A stretch of DNA of 64,000 nt, taken from NCBI GenBank assembly GCA_032027005.1, contig JAVSMW010000020.1, forward strand, positions 1 through 64,000, in the 5' to 3' direction. The notes under the pieces were generated by a model. It made no database searches, was not told the DNA's origin, and saw nothing but the letters and a program-made list of their open reading frames with translations. Every line of letters starts with the position of its first letter. Within the stretch, counting starts at the first letter, position 1. Positions 1-9,018 of this stretch are shown here, one piece after another. A program made the position numbers and the translations under genes. This DNA comes from JAVSMW01 sp032027005. Its GTDB lineage: Bacteria; Bacillota; Thermincolia; Thermincolales; UBA2595.

Positions 1-2
1 GG

Positions 3-851
3 AATACTGAGCACCCGACCTATGAGGAAGTATGCTCCGGCGGGACCGGACACTACGAGGCAGTGCAGGTAACTTTCAATCCTGCCGTAATTTCGTTTGA
101 AGAAATGCTCGAAACATATTGGCGGCAAATTGATCCAACAGACCCGGGCGGGCAGTTCTATGACCGCGGATTATCCTATTGTACGGCAATTTTCTATCAT
201 AATGACGAGCAGAAGAAAAAAGCTGAGGTTTCCAGGCAGGCAGTAGAAAAGGCTGGGGTATTTGAGCGGCCGGTGGCGACCAGAATTTTGCCTGCTGCCA
301 GATTTTTTCCCGCTGAGGAATACCATCAGGACTACCATAAAAAAAACCCTGACCATTATGAGGCTTATAGGCAGGGTTCAGGTCGTGACAGGTTTATCGA
401 ACAAAAATGGGGTGGGCTGCAAATTCACCGGCAAAAACCGAAACTAACCAGGCTGCAGTATGAGGTGACTCAGAATAATGCGACTGAGCCGCCTTTTCAC
501 AACGCATATTGGGATAACAAAAAAGATGGCATTTATGTAGACATTGTATCAGGGGAGCCGCTTTTTAGTTCACTGGACAAGTTTGATTCAGGTTGTGGCT
601 GGCCGAGTTTTACTAAACCTCTGAAAGAAGAAAATGTGTTGGAAAAGGCTGATTTAACACATGGTATGGTTCGTACCGAGGTTAGAAGCAAAAACGCTGA
701 TTCCCACCTGGGGCATGTTTTTACCGATGGGCCTGCGCCTAAAGGTTTAAGATATTGTATCAATTCCGCAGCTCTCAGGTTTATCCCCAAAGCGGATTTA
801 GAGAGAGAAGGTTATGGCAAATTTGTAGATTTTTTTAAGGTAAAAACCTAA
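3..851 (+). CDS. msrAB: Bifunctional methionine sulfoxide reductase MsrA-MsrB (5' truncated by window edge)
   Basis: The reading frame is already open at the window start, so the MsrA N-terminus with its catalytic GCFW cysteine lies outside. The visible part begins in the conserved MsrA block (EVCSGGTGHYEAVQV) and continues through FNPAVISFEEML, PTDPGGQFYDRG and the PAARFFPAEEYHQDY block. An MsrB domain follows, starting near LTRLQYEVTQNNATEPPF and containing GCGWPSFTKPL, RSKNADSHLGHVF and the catalytic-Cys motif RYCINSAALRF. The MsrB part closely resembles the B. subtilis type that lacks the zinc CxxC pairs. The enzyme reduces both S- and R-methionine sulfoxide for oxidative damage repair. 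MsrA-MsrB fusions are common in Firmicutes. Confidence 0.95.
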   Translation, partial: NTEHPTYEEVCSGGTGHYEAVQVTFNPAVISFEEMLETYWRQIDPTDPGGQFYDRGLSYCTAIFYHNDEQKKKAEVSRQAVEKAGVFERPVATRILPAARFFPAEEYHQDYHKKNPDHYEAYRQGSGRDRFIEQKWGGLQIHRQKPKLTRLQYEVTQNNATEPPFHNAYWDNKKDGIYVDIVSGEPLFSSLDKFDSGCGWPSFTKPLKEENVLEKADLTHGMVRTEVRSKNADSHLGHVFTDGPAPKGLRYCINSAALRFIPKADLEREGYGKFVDFFKVKT

Positions 852-971
852 GAGTTCAATGAGTTATTGGCATGAAATTTGCAATTTCTCTTGAAATATG
901 GTATTTTTAATTTAAGATTAAAAGAATACACGTAGCCTTTTAATCGAATTTATTTTAAGGAGGCCCTTATT

Positions 972-1172
972 TTGCAAGGAAAAGTTAAATGGTTCAATCC
1001 AGAAAAAGGTTTCGGTTTCATCGAAAATAATGAAGGTGGAGATGTGTTTGTGCATTTCTCGGCGATTCAGTCCGATGGTTTCAAAACTCTAGAAGAAGGT
1101 CAAAAGGTTGAGTTCGATGTTGTCGATGGCAACCGCGGACCTCAGGCAGCTAACGTCTCAGTAATTTACTAA
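972..1172 (+). CDS. CspA-family cold-shock protein
   Basis: A 66-residue single cold-shock domain with both RNA-binding motifs: KGFGFI (RNP1) and VFVHF (RNP2). Length is standard for the family. The start is a TTG preceded by AAGGAGG at 957-963 with about 8 bases spacing; no ATG fits. These proteins bind single-stranded RNA/DNA and act as RNA chaperones. It is monocistronic, with a hairpin downstream at 1198-1235. Confidence 0.95.
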   Translation: MQGKVKWFNPEKGFGFIENNEGGDVFVHFSAIQSDGFKTLEEGQKVEFDVVDGNRGPQAANVSVIY

Positions 1173-1197
1173 AGTTAATAGTTCTATTAAAAGAAAT

Positions 1198-1235
1198 GGG
1201 AGCGTCTCACAAGTGTACACTTGCGAGAGGCTCCC
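1198..1235 (-). terminator. Strong hairpin terminator between convergent genes
   Basis: GGGAGC...GCTCCC arms extend inward through CAAGTG/CACTTG. On the minus strand the stem is followed by TTTCTTTT, so it is a good intrinsic terminator for the minus-strand gene at 1289-1702; it may also stop the cold-shock transcript. Confidence 0.75.
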
Positions 1236-1288
1236 TTAGTGTTTCTCATCCAAAATTGAGATCGCCGGAAGTGAATCCCGGCGTGAGA

Positions 1289-1702
1289 TTATTCATACTT
1301 GACCCCATCGTATATGATATAACCCAGAGGATGATGAGTAAAATGCAATACCGGGTAACCGGGATTGTCTTCTGTTTTATAAGCTGCCCAAGATGGTATA
1401 AATTTGCCTCTAATAATGATGGGCTTACCAGGGGCAAGGCAGGGCACAGGCTCCAGGAAACCGTCGGAATCACCGAAACGGGCAGCCACAAAAATCATAG
1501 TATTGTCAACCAAACCGCTGTCGCCCTCCAGGACTTCATCAAGGTCTACGTAAAAATGCTGGTGCATTTCACCTTTAAGGTCTGGTTTACAATAAACGGA
1601 TTCGTCAGCCACCTTACCTGCGACTGTTATAACATGCTGTTGGTCCAAATAAATCCCTCCCCAGAACATTGTATCATTCTTTGCCGGGTTGGAATAGCCC
1701 AA
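1289..1702 (-). CDS. Conserved-looking hypothetical protein (137 aa)
   Basis: I do not recognise the family. The soluble protein has a compositionally normal sequence rich in aromatic residues and Pro/Gly, with motifs such as GEMHQHFYVDLDEVLEG, RGKFIPSWAAYKTEDNPG and PVLHFTHHPLGYI. There is no signal peptide or membrane segment. The start used is a TTG with a weak AGAGG upstream; an internal ATG (residue 12) is an alternative without a clear ribosome site. It ends at the terminator hairpin 1198-1235, which supports a real minus-strand gene. The longer plus-strand reading over the same bases has no ribosome site and unnatural composition. Confidence 0.6.
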   Translation of the reverse strand: MGYSNPAKNDTMFWGGIYLDQQHVITVAGKVADESVYCKPDLKGEMHQHFYVDLDEVLEGDSGLVDNTMIFVAARFGDSDGFLEPVPCLAPGKPIIIRGKFIPSWAAYKTEDNPGYPVLHFTHHPLGYIIYDGVKYE

Positions 1703-2004
1703 ATTCGGGAGGACCTCTACTGTAAAAAATCATCTGCAGGGGTGATAAATTTTTAACTCTCTTTATCCATAAAATATGCTTATGGCAGCATAAAGGTTTT
1801 TTATAGCCGGACTAGGAACATTTGCTAAAAACACTACAGAATCTAGATGTTTCGGTATTTTGGAGTTTTTCAGCTGAACATTGTAATGTTCCCGAGATTA
1901 CATAGTTAAGAAAAATGTCGATTTTGCAAGTAAAGTTAAGAGTGAGGCAGCAAATATGCAGAATATTGAGTTTGATTATGCTGTTTGCCTTGTTTCAAAA
2001 TCAG

Positions 2005-2039
2005 GGAGTAGTTTACTCCTACTGTAACGCTGATATAAT
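2005..2039 (+). promoter_or_regulatory. Candidate promoter and operator for the hydrogenase operon
   Basis: TTTACT (2012-2017), 16-base spacer, TATAAT (2034-2039). A perfect 6-3-6 dyad GGAGTA-GTT-TACTCC at 2005-2019 overlaps the -35 box and could be an operator. The rest of the gene-free stretch 1703-2004 is AT-rich and shows nothing else I can support. Confidence 0.5.
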
Positions 2040-2084
2040 GGAAACATGTTTTTCCAAATTCAGTAATGACAAGAGGCGAAGGTA

Positions 2085-4118
2085 ATGTTCAATTTCACAG
2101 CTCTAACGTTTTTATTTTCAATGGGCCTGCTTTTATTTGGGGGCCTATTATCTTTTGTTCTGCACAAACGACCAGGATTAAGTATTGCGATAGGATTTGG
2201 CAGTTCCTTCGTCTCTGTTTTAGGTATCCTGACTGCCGGTCTGCGGGTTCTGATTTCCGCAGAAACCCTGGATGTGAGCTTACCATGGCGGCTTTTGGGT
2301 AATCCCCTGATGTTATCTGTGAGTTCTTTGTCGGCTTTTTTCCTGATTGTAATTGCGGTAACAGTATTGGCAGTGTCTGTATTCTCCATTAGCTATGTAA
2401 CTGAATACATTACGAAACATAACATTGGTGTGCTGGGCCTGTTGTTCAACCTGTTCGTCTTTTCCATGGCAGCGCTGGTTGCTAGTGACAGTACTTTGAT
2501 GTTCATATTTTTTTGGGAAATGATGTCCCTGGCTTCCTATTTTTTGGTCATGTATGACCATAATAATCCCACTGTGCGGAGAGCCGGGTTTATTTATGTT
2601 GTGATGACCCATATCGGTACAGCATTTATAGTGGCAGCCTTCATGCTAATGTTTAAAGAGACCGGCAGTTTTAGTTTTTCTGATTACGCCGCTGTTGGCC
2701 CTGACTTCCCGGCAAAACTAAAAACTGTTATTTTTCTCCTGGTGACTGTAGGGTTTGGCACCAAAGCGGGGATTATCCCCTTACATGTTTGGCTGCCTAA
2801 AGCCCACCCTGCCGCACCAAGCAATGTTTCGGCAGTTATGTCAGGTGTAATGCTGAAGACAGCCATTTACGGCTTTCTGAAAGTTGTTTTGGAAGGAATG
2901 GGAGGAGGCCCCGTATGGTGGGGAGTTGTAATTCTCATAATCGGTACTGTCTCAGCCTTGCTCGGGGTTTTGTATGCCCTGATGGAACAGGATATTAAAA
3001 GCTTACTGGCATATTCCAGTGTTGAGAATATTGGCATTATTCTGATGGGGCTTGGTTGTGCCCTGGTATTTACCGGTACAGGCAGTAATATCTTGGCTGC
3101 GGTTGCCCTGACGGCTGCCCTCTTGCACATCCTGAATCATGCAATCTTCAAGGGACTGTTATTCCTTGGGGCAGGGGCGGTCCATTTTTCGACCCATACC
3201 CGTGATCTGGAGCAGTTGGGGGGGCTATTAAAAAGAATGCCCTGGACTGGATTTTTCTTTCTGATTGGGGCCATATCAATATCCGGGCTGCCGCCCTTTA
3301 ACGGGTTTGTCAGTGAATGGCTGACATTTCAATCAGTAATCCTGCTGGGGGCAGGGGAGAATCAGCTTGTGGTGAGAATTCTGGGTCCTTTATGCGGGGC
3401 AATTTTAGCATTAACGGGAGCCCTGGCGGCTGCTTGTTTCGTCAAGGCCTTTGGGATTCAGTTCCTGGCCCTGCCGAGGAGCAAAAGTGCTGAAAAGGCC
3501 GGGGAAGTTCCGGTAACAATGCGCCTTGGCATGGGAATGCTGGCCTTGCTTTGTTTCCTGATAGGGGTTTTGCCGGCTTTTGTAATCAGACTGCTTAGTC
3601 CTGTAACTCTAAAATTAACCGGGGCGGAAACTGTACACTTTCTGGGCGGACTGGGTTGGCTCAGCGTCTTTTCACCGGGCATGAAAACAGCGGTTTCACC
3701 TGCGGTTTTACTTGTGATCCTGGCAGTCTCGGGTTTCCTGATATACCTGGCCGTGCGCGCCGCCGGTCCCGGCGGTTCAGTCCGCGTTGATGAGACTTGG
3801 AATTGTGGGATGGTGTTAACTCCTAAAATGGAATATACGGCGACATCTTTTTCTAAACCTATCCGTATTATTTTCCGCCTGCTGTTTCAGCCCAAGGGGG
3901 TAGTTGAGAAGGAATATGATTTGGCCCCGTATTTTCCCAACAGGATCAAATACCATTCCTCAATAAAGCCTGTTTTTGAAGATGCTATCTACAGGCCGGT
4001 AACCAGCCTTATCATCAAAATTGCTGATAAAATCAGGCTCCTGCAGTCTGGGAGCATTCATCTTTACTTAAGTTATATCTTTATAACCCTGGTTATCCTT
4101 TTAGTTTTTACCAGGTAA
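2085..4118 (+). CDS. hyfB: Hydrogenase-4 component B-like proton-translocating membrane subunit
   Basis: A 677-residue polytopic membrane protein of the NuoL/MrpD antiporter-like family, matching HyfB/HycC length. The core proton_antipo_M region carries the characteristic GFGTKAGIIPLHVWLPKAHPA block and LLAYSSVENIGII. It also has LNHAIFKGLLFLGAGAVHF, and ISGLPPFNGFVSEWL as in HyfB. The ATG at 2085 follows GGCGAAGG. It is the first gene of a group 4 [NiFe]-hydrogenase operon. In the complex it would form a proton or sodium channel in the membrane arm that couples to ferredoxin/H2 chemistry. The 194-base gap before the next gene is the only sizeable gap in the operon. Confidence 0.9.
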   Translation: MFNFTALTFLFSMGLLLFGGLLSFVLHKRPGLSIAIGFGSSFVSVLGILTAGLRVLISAETLDVSLPWRLLGNPLMLSVSSLSAFFLIVIAVTVLAVSVFSISYVTEYITKHNIGVLGLLFNLFVFSMAALVASDSTLMFIFFWEMMSLASYFLVMYDHNNPTVRRAGFIYVVMTHIGTAFIVAAFMLMFKETGSFSFSDYAAVGPDFPAKLKTVIFLLVTVGFGTKAGIIPLHVWLPKAHPAAPSNVSAVMSGVMLKTAIYGFLKVVLEGMGGGPVWWGVVILIIGTVSALLGVLYALMEQDIKSLLAYSSVENIGIILMGLGCALVFTGTGSNILAAVALTAALLHILNHAIFKGLLFLGAGAVHFSTHTRDLEQLGGLLKRMPWTGFFFLIGAISISGLPPFNGFVSEWLTFQSVILLGAGENQLVVRILGPLCGAILALTGALAAACFVKAFGIQFLALPRSKSAEKAGEVPVTMRLGMGMLALLCFLIGVLPAFVIRLLSPVTLKLTGAETVHFLGGLGWLSVFSPGMKTAVSPAVLLVILAVSGFLIYLAVRAAGPGGSVRVDETWNCGMVLTPKMEYTATSFSKPIRIIFRLLFQPKGVVEKEYDLAPYFPNRIKYHSSIKPVFEDAIYRPVTSLIIKIADKIRLLQSGSIHLYLSYIFITLVILLVFTR

Positions 4119-4198
4119 CCTGTAGGTTCTCGGAAATGGTTCGATGACAGAAACAATAAAAACACACCACAGAGGGCGCTGTTTACTCAACAAAGCAT

Positions 4199-4246
4199 GG
4201 AGGAAACACCAAAAAAACCAAGGAGGAAACACAAAAAATCCAAGGC
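4199..4246 (+). repeat. Imperfect 23-base tandem duplication in hyfB-hyfC gap
   Basis: GGAGGAAACAC occurs at 4199-4209 and 4222-4232, each followed by an A-rich run and CCAAGG. The repeats look like duplicated ribosome-binding-like sequence but no reading frame follows either one closely. Confidence 0.6.
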
Positions 4247-4312
4247 TCAAAGTTTGAATATAAGGCATCTCGAATTTCCGAGAGACTATTTACTGTAAAG
4301 GGAGGTTCTGCA

Positions 4313-5257
4313 ATGGGTTCTACTATTGCAGCGGGGCTGCTGCAGGCTGTATTTATTATTATTTTAGCCCCGCTGGTCAGCGGCCTGATTAAAAAAACCA
4401 AAGCGGTTCTGCAAACCCGCCGGGGTCCGGGTGTCTTTCAAATGTATTTTGATTTATATAAATACATGCAAAAAGAGTCTGTGGTATCTGAACATACTTC
4501 TTGGATTTTCCGGGTTACCCCGGTCATATATCTTAGCTCGATAGTGGCTGCGGCCATGTTAATTCCGGTAGTTTTTCTCTCCGGGATGAACTTTACGGGG
4601 GACATTATTTTAATTATTTACCTGTTTGGACTGGGCCGTTTTTTTCTGACCTTGGCCGGCCTGGATGCCGGGAGCGCTTTTGGCGGGATGGCCAGCAGCC
4701 GTGAGGTGTCTGTGGCATCCATTGCAGAACCGGCTATGATGTTGTCTCTTTTTACTGTCGCCCTGATGGCCGGGACCTCCAACCTTGCCGGAATGCTTGC
4801 CAGCCTGGGCCAGGCAAGCTCTGCCACCCTAATTCCTGCCCATCTCCTGGCTTTTGTAGGTTTCTTCATTGTGGCAGTAGCCGAAACCGGGCGAATCCCG
4901 GTGGATAATCCGGATACCCACCTGGAGCTGACGATGATCCACGAAGGTATGCTCCTGGAGTATTCGGGCAAGCCTCTGGCTGTGTTATCCTTGGGGGCAT
5001 CAATAAAACAGCTGTTAATGTTAAGCCTGTTGGCCAACATATTTTTTCCATGGGGCATGGCGGCGGAGTTTAGTTTTGTTTCTCTGGCTATCTCCACTGG
5101 TCTTTATTTGGCAAAAATTTTTTTCCTGGGGATGGCAATGGCGGTAATCGAAACATCTTTCGCCAAAATGAGATTATTTAAAGTTCCGGATTTGATTATG
5201 GGGTCCTTTTTTCTGGGACTTTTGGGACTGGTTTCAAATCTATTGCTGAGGGGGTAA
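4313..5257 (+). CDS. hyfC: Hydrogenase-4 component C-like membrane subunit (NuoH family)
   Basis: A 314-residue polytopic protein with the NuoH/HycD signatures: LQTRRGPGVFQMYFDLYKYMQKE near residue 30, GGMASSREVSVASIAEPAMM mid-protein, and AVAETGRIPVDNPDTHLELTM followed by MLLEYSGKP. This subunit docks the hydrophilic hydrogenase module to the membrane arm and forms the quinone-site-equivalent cavity and proton entry path. The ATG follows AAGGGAGG. The next gene starts five bases after its stop, indicating tight co-transcription. Confidence 0.93.
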   Translation: MGSTIAAGLLQAVFIIILAPLVSGLIKKTKAVLQTRRGPGVFQMYFDLYKYMQKESVVSEHTSWIFRVTPVIYLSSIVAAAMLIPVVFLSGMNFTGDIILIIYLFGLGRFFLTLAGLDAGSAFGGMASSREVSVASIAEPAMMLSLFTVALMAGTSNLAGMLASLGQASSATLIPAHLLAFVGFFIVAVAETGRIPVDNPDTHLELTMIHEGMLLEYSGKPLAVLSLGASIKQLLMLSLLANIFFPWGMAAEFSFVSLAISTGLYLAKIFFLGMAMAVIETSFAKMRLFKVPDLIMGSFFLGLLGLVSNLLLRG

Positions 5258-5262
5258 AAGTT

Positions 5263-5925
5263 ATGATTCCGGAAAATACCGGGGGTCCGGTGGCTGATGC
5301 TCTAATTACATTAGTTCTGGCAACATCGTTTTTGATAGTTGGAGGCCGCAGGGTGGACACCGCCATCAAGGTCATCATTACCCAGGGTGTGCTGCTAACA
5401 GCAGCTACTGTAACACTTGGTTTGATTACCGGTGGACATGAAGTTTATTTTGCCGCTCTCTTAACCCTGGCGGTCAAAGCAGTTATTATTCCTTATGTTT
5501 TGCATCGGGTCCAGAGCAGGGTGCGGACAGACCGGGAGACTAAGTCTTTTGTCAATATTAAAATGTCGCTGGTTATCTGCTCGGCCTTGGTGATGCTGGC
5601 TTATGTCGTTACCGGACATGCCCTTGGGAATGCGCCCACTCATACGGCCACAGCACTCCCGACCGCGGTCTCGATGATGTTAATCGGGCTTTTTATTATG
5701 GTTTCCAGGAAACTGGCTATCATGCAGGTTATGGGGCTCCTGGTCATGGAGAACGGGATCTACCTGGCTGGGATTGCTACTGCCGCCGGTTTACCGCTGG
5801 TAGTGGAGCTCGGCATATTTTTGGATATTTTGGTGGGTGTGCTTATTATGGGTATCCTTACCTTTAAAATAAATCAGACTTTTGATCATGTTGATACACA
5901 CAATCTAAAAAATCTGCGGGGATGA
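5263..5925 (+). CDS. hyfE: Hydrogenase-4 component E-like membrane subunit
   Basis: A 220-residue hydrophobic protein, as long as E. coli HyfE (~216), with about six membrane segments. The tail resembles the NuoK-like part of the HyfE family (MQVMGLLVMENGIYLAGIA and VELGIFLDILVGVLIMGIL). ATG at 5263 is preceded by GAGGGGG in the end of the upstream gene. Position between HyfC- and HyfF-like genes matches the hyf order. HyfE-type subunits distinguish Hyf/FHL-2 complexes from the shorter Hyc complex, which lacks them. Confidence 0.85.
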   Translation: MIPENTGGPVADALITLVLATSFLIVGGRRVDTAIKVIITQGVLLTAATVTLGLITGGHEVYFAALLTLAVKAVIIPYVLHRVQSRVRTDRETKSFVNIKMSLVICSALVMLAYVVTGHALGNAPTHTATALPTAVSMMLIGLFIMVSRKLAIMQVMGLLVMENGIYLAGIATAAGLPLVVELGIFLDILVGVLIMGILTFKINQTFDHVDTHNLKNLRG

Positions 5926-5931
5926 TGACAT

Positions 5932-7395
5932 ATGGCTTTATTGTTACTGGCACTGCCTTTGGCGGCAGCCTTGTTGTGCCTGGTGCCGGGCAAAAGGAAA
6001 ATATTATCCGGGATTAATATTCTCGCCTCATTGACTATTTTAGCGGCAGCACTGGTTTTGTCCCGGACTGTTTTTGCCACCGGACCTGTGCTGGAACTTG
6101 GCGAGTTCATTTATGTTGATTCCCTGGGTGCCTTTATCATCAGCATTATTGCTGTGGTAGGACTGGTTTCAGCATGCTATTCTGTGGTTTATGCCTCTCA
6201 CGACCTGAAAGTGGGAGAAATCAGGGAGAATCGGCTGAAATGGTATTATTTCTGGTTTTATATATTTGTTTTTACTATGCTGGCAGTGGTAATGGTCAAC
6301 AATCTCGGGATGATGTGGGTGGCTATTGAGGGCACAACCCTTGCTTCGGCTCTGTTAGTTGGGTTTTATGATAAACGGGGTTCTCTGGAGGCGGCCTGGA
6401 AGTATATTATAATTTGTACGGTGGGAATTGTTTTTGCTCTTTTTGGGACCATTCTTTTATATTATGCGGCGGTTTCTGCGGCAACCGGGGGGAGTTCCCC
6501 TTTAAACTGGACCAGTCTGGTCAAGTCGGCAGAGCAGCTTGACCCCCGGCTCCTCAAATTAGCCTTTATTTTTGTTCTTGTCGGTTATGGAACCAAGGTG
6601 GGCCTGGCACCGATGCATACATGGCTGCCTGATGCTCACAGTCAGGCCCCGGCGCCGGTCAGTGCGATGCTGTCAGGGGTGCTGCTGAATTGTGCTCTTT
6701 ATGGTATTTTACGGTTTCACCTGATTACTTCCAAAGCCTTGGGCACCGACTTCTCGGCGAACCTGCTGCTGGTTTTTGGACTCATTTCTATTGCTGTTTC
6801 CCTGCCTTTTATTTTGGTCCAGCATGATTTCAAAAGGATGCTGGCTTATTCCAGTATTGAGCATATGGGTATTATTGCCACAGCCATAGGCATAGGAGGC
6901 AAGCTGGGCTTGTATGGCGCATTTTTGCATATGTTAAATCACGCCATTACCAAATCTACGATGTTTTTTGTAGCAGGCAATGTCACTCAGAAATATCACA
7001 CCAAAAAAATAGCCAAAATCACCGGGGCGGTCAAGTCAATGCCGGTTTCCGGGCCGGTTTTGCTGGTATGTACCTTTGCCCTGGCCGGGGTGCCGCCTTT
7101 TAATATCTTTTTAAGTGAATTTGCTATTATCAGTTCTGGTTTTATGCAGGGCAAATATTTTGTGACCGGAATAATGCTGGGATTAATAACTGTAGTATTT
7201 GCAGGGTTAATTTTTGTCGTAAGCAAAATGGCTTTTGGGGATCCATCTACAAAAATAAAGCCCGGAGAAAATGGCGGGTGGTCAGCGCTAATTATCACTC
7301 TGCCTTTGATAGTTATATTTTTGATGGGAATTTATGTTCCTTCATTCGTGGATAAAATGCTGATTCAGGTGGTCAGCCTAATGGGGGTGTCGTGA
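5932..7395 (+). CDS. hyfF: Hydrogenase-4 component F-like proton-translocating subunit
   Basis: A 487-residue polytopic antiporter-like subunit (NuoN/NuoM family). Key blocks are VGYGTKVGLAPMHTWLPDAH, RMLAYSSIEHMGIIA, LNHAITKSTMFFVAGN and LAGVPPFNIFLSEFAI, all typical of HyfF. It provides a second ion-translocating module alongside HyfB. It sits six bases after hyfE and two bases before the large subunit gene, so translation is probably coupled. Confidence 0.92.
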   Translation: MALLLLALPLAAALLCLVPGKRKILSGINILASLTILAAALVLSRTVFATGPVLELGEFIYVDSLGAFIISIIAVVGLVSACYSVVYASHDLKVGEIRENRLKWYYFWFYIFVFTMLAVVMVNNLGMMWVAIEGTTLASALLVGFYDKRGSLEAAWKYIIICTVGIVFALFGTILLYYAAVSAATGGSSPLNWTSLVKSAEQLDPRLLKLAFIFVLVGYGTKVGLAPMHTWLPDAHSQAPAPVSAMLSGVLLNCALYGILRFHLITSKALGTDFSANLLLVFGLISIAVSLPFILVQHDFKRMLAYSSIEHMGIIATAIGIGGKLGLYGAFLHMLNHAITKSTMFFVAGNVTQKYHTKKIAKITGAVKSMPVSGPVLLVCTFALAGVPPFNIFLSEFAIISSGFMQGKYFVTGIMLGLITVVFAGLIFVVSKMAFGDPSTKIKPGENGGWSALIITLPLIVIFLMGIYVPSFVDKMLIQVVSLMGVS

Positions 7396-7396
7396 T

Positions 7397-9010
7397 ATGT
7401 CCGGTACTGCAGACTGCCACTTCAATTCACCGGAAAAATTTGTGGAATATGGCCAAAATTCTTTGTGGCCGGGGATGAACGCTAAGTTCTGTATTCCGTA
7501 TCCTGATGAGGTTCACATCAGTATTGATATAAGCCATATCATCAGCCTTGCCGCGAAAATTAACGGTGAACTCGGTTTTCCTCTGATCCAGATGGCCGCC
7601 AGTGACGAACGTGAAGTTAACGGGAATTTTAAGATTTATTATACCTTTACCGGCAATGGTAACAAATTAGTTGTGGTCATAAGTACTGTTATTGATGAAA
7701 AAGAATGTTCCTTCCCTTCCATCACGCCTGTGGTTCATGCGGCCTTATGGTATGAAAGGGAGATTCATGATTACTTCGGGCTTATTCCTCAGGGTCACCC
7801 GGATACCCGGCGCCTTTGCCTTCACCCCGATTGGCCGGAACTAAAATTTCCTATGCGCCGGGATTTTAAACTGAAGCAGGAGGTGCCCAGGACCCCAGGC
7901 GAAATACCCTTCCGGGAAGTTCAGGGGGAGGGGGTTATCCAGATCCCGGTTGGCCCGATCCACGCCGGCATCATCGAACCGGGCCATTTTAGATTCAGTG
8001 CGGTGGGGGAGAATGTGATTAACCTGGAGGCCCGTCTCTTCTTTACCCATCGGGGAATGGAAAAACTAGCCGAAGGATCATCGCCTGAACAGGGGTTGTT
8101 GTTGGCTGAGAGGATTTGCGGGGCTTGTTCATTCTCCCACGCCACCGCGTATTGTATGGCTGTGGAAAAGCTTGCCGGAACCCAAGTGCCGGAAAGGGCT
8201 AAATTTATCAGAACTATTGTCTTGGAATTGGAGAGGCTTTATAACCATATTGGTGATACAGGCAATATTTGTGCCGGGGTTGGCCTGGCTTTCGGGACAA
8301 TGCACGGGGCCAGGCTTAAGGAAAATATCATGCAGCTGAATGAGATGGTTTTCGGCAGCCGTTTTTTACGGGGCCTTAACACCCCGGGAGGGGTCCGCCG
8401 GGATATCAGTGAAACACACCGGAAACTGATCACCAACACCCTGGCCGATGTTAGCAAAGATTTCAAAGACCTGACTGATATCTTGTTAACTACTGATTCG
8501 TTCATGGACCGGGTGGAGGGGACCGGCAGGCTGCAGCTAAAGACTGCTCAGGAACTCCATGCAGTTGGGCCGGCGGCCAGGGGCAGCGGTGTCGACAGGG
8601 ATGTGCGCAGGGATAATCCTTATGCCGCCTATGACAAGGTTTCATTCAGCGTACCTGTTTATAAATCCGGAGATGTTTTGGCCAGACTGAAAATGAGGAT
8701 TGACGAAACCTTTGAATCTATTAATATTATCCTGCAGGCTCTGGCATTATTGCCCATGACTGAGCTCAGGATAAAACCGGCCCAGATGCCGCCTTATGCC
8801 TACACAGTGGGGATAACTGAATCACCGCGCGGCGAAAATGTTCATTTTCTCATCAGCGGCCCGGATAATACTATCTTCCGGCACATGGTCAGGTCTGCAT
8901 CTTACTGTAACTGGCCGGTGGTGCCCTCTACTGTGCCGGGTAATATAGTCCCGGATTTTCCATTAATCAACAAAAGTTTTGAACTCTGTTATTCTTGTTT
9001 GGACAGGTAG
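7397..9010 (+). CDS. hyfG: Group 4 [NiFe]-hydrogenase large subunit, NuoC-NuoD fused (HyfG/HycE type)
   Basis: A 537-residue protein. Residues 1-165 are the NuoC-like 30-kDa domain (ALWYEREIHDYFGLIPQGHP). The rest is the NuoD-like catalytic domain. Both nickel-binding pairs are present: RICGACSFSH (C241, C244) and the C-terminal CYSC (C531, C534). This indicates a true hydrogenase rather than an Ehr-type complex that has lost the cysteines. The protein stops at Arg537, three residues after the last Cys, where HycE-type precursors would be cleaved, so no C-terminal extension exists. The usual DPC before the last motif is replaced by ELC. Hyp maturation genes are not in the window. Confidence 0.9.
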   Translation: MSGTADCHFNSPEKFVEYGQNSLWPGMNAKFCIPYPDEVHISIDISHIISLAAKINGELGFPLIQMAASDEREVNGNFKIYYTFTGNGNKLVVVISTVIDEKECSFPSITPVVHAALWYEREIHDYFGLIPQGHPDTRRLCLHPDWPELKFPMRRDFKLKQEVPRTPGEIPFREVQGEGVIQIPVGPIHAGIIEPGHFRFSAVGENVINLEARLFFTHRGMEKLAEGSSPEQGLLLAERICGACSFSHATAYCMAVEKLAGTQVPERAKFIRTIVLELERLYNHIGDTGNICAGVGLAFGTMHGARLKENIMQLNEMVFGSRFLRGLNTPGGVRRDISETHRKLITNTLADVSKDFKDLTDILLTTDSFMDRVEGTGRLQLKTAQELHAVGPAARGSGVDRDVRRDNPYAAYDKVSFSVPVYKSGDVLARLKMRIDETFESINIILQALALLPMTELRIKPAQMPPYAYTVGITESPRGENVHFLISGPDNTIFRHMVRSASYCNWPVVPSTVPGNIVPDFPLINKSFELCYSCLDR

Positions 9011-9018
9011 GGGAGAAG

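Noticed and set aside
1196..1756. 186-aa plus-strand ORF
   Set aside because: It starts inside a terminator hairpin, has no ribosome site, and lies antisense to a more protein-like minus-strand frame.
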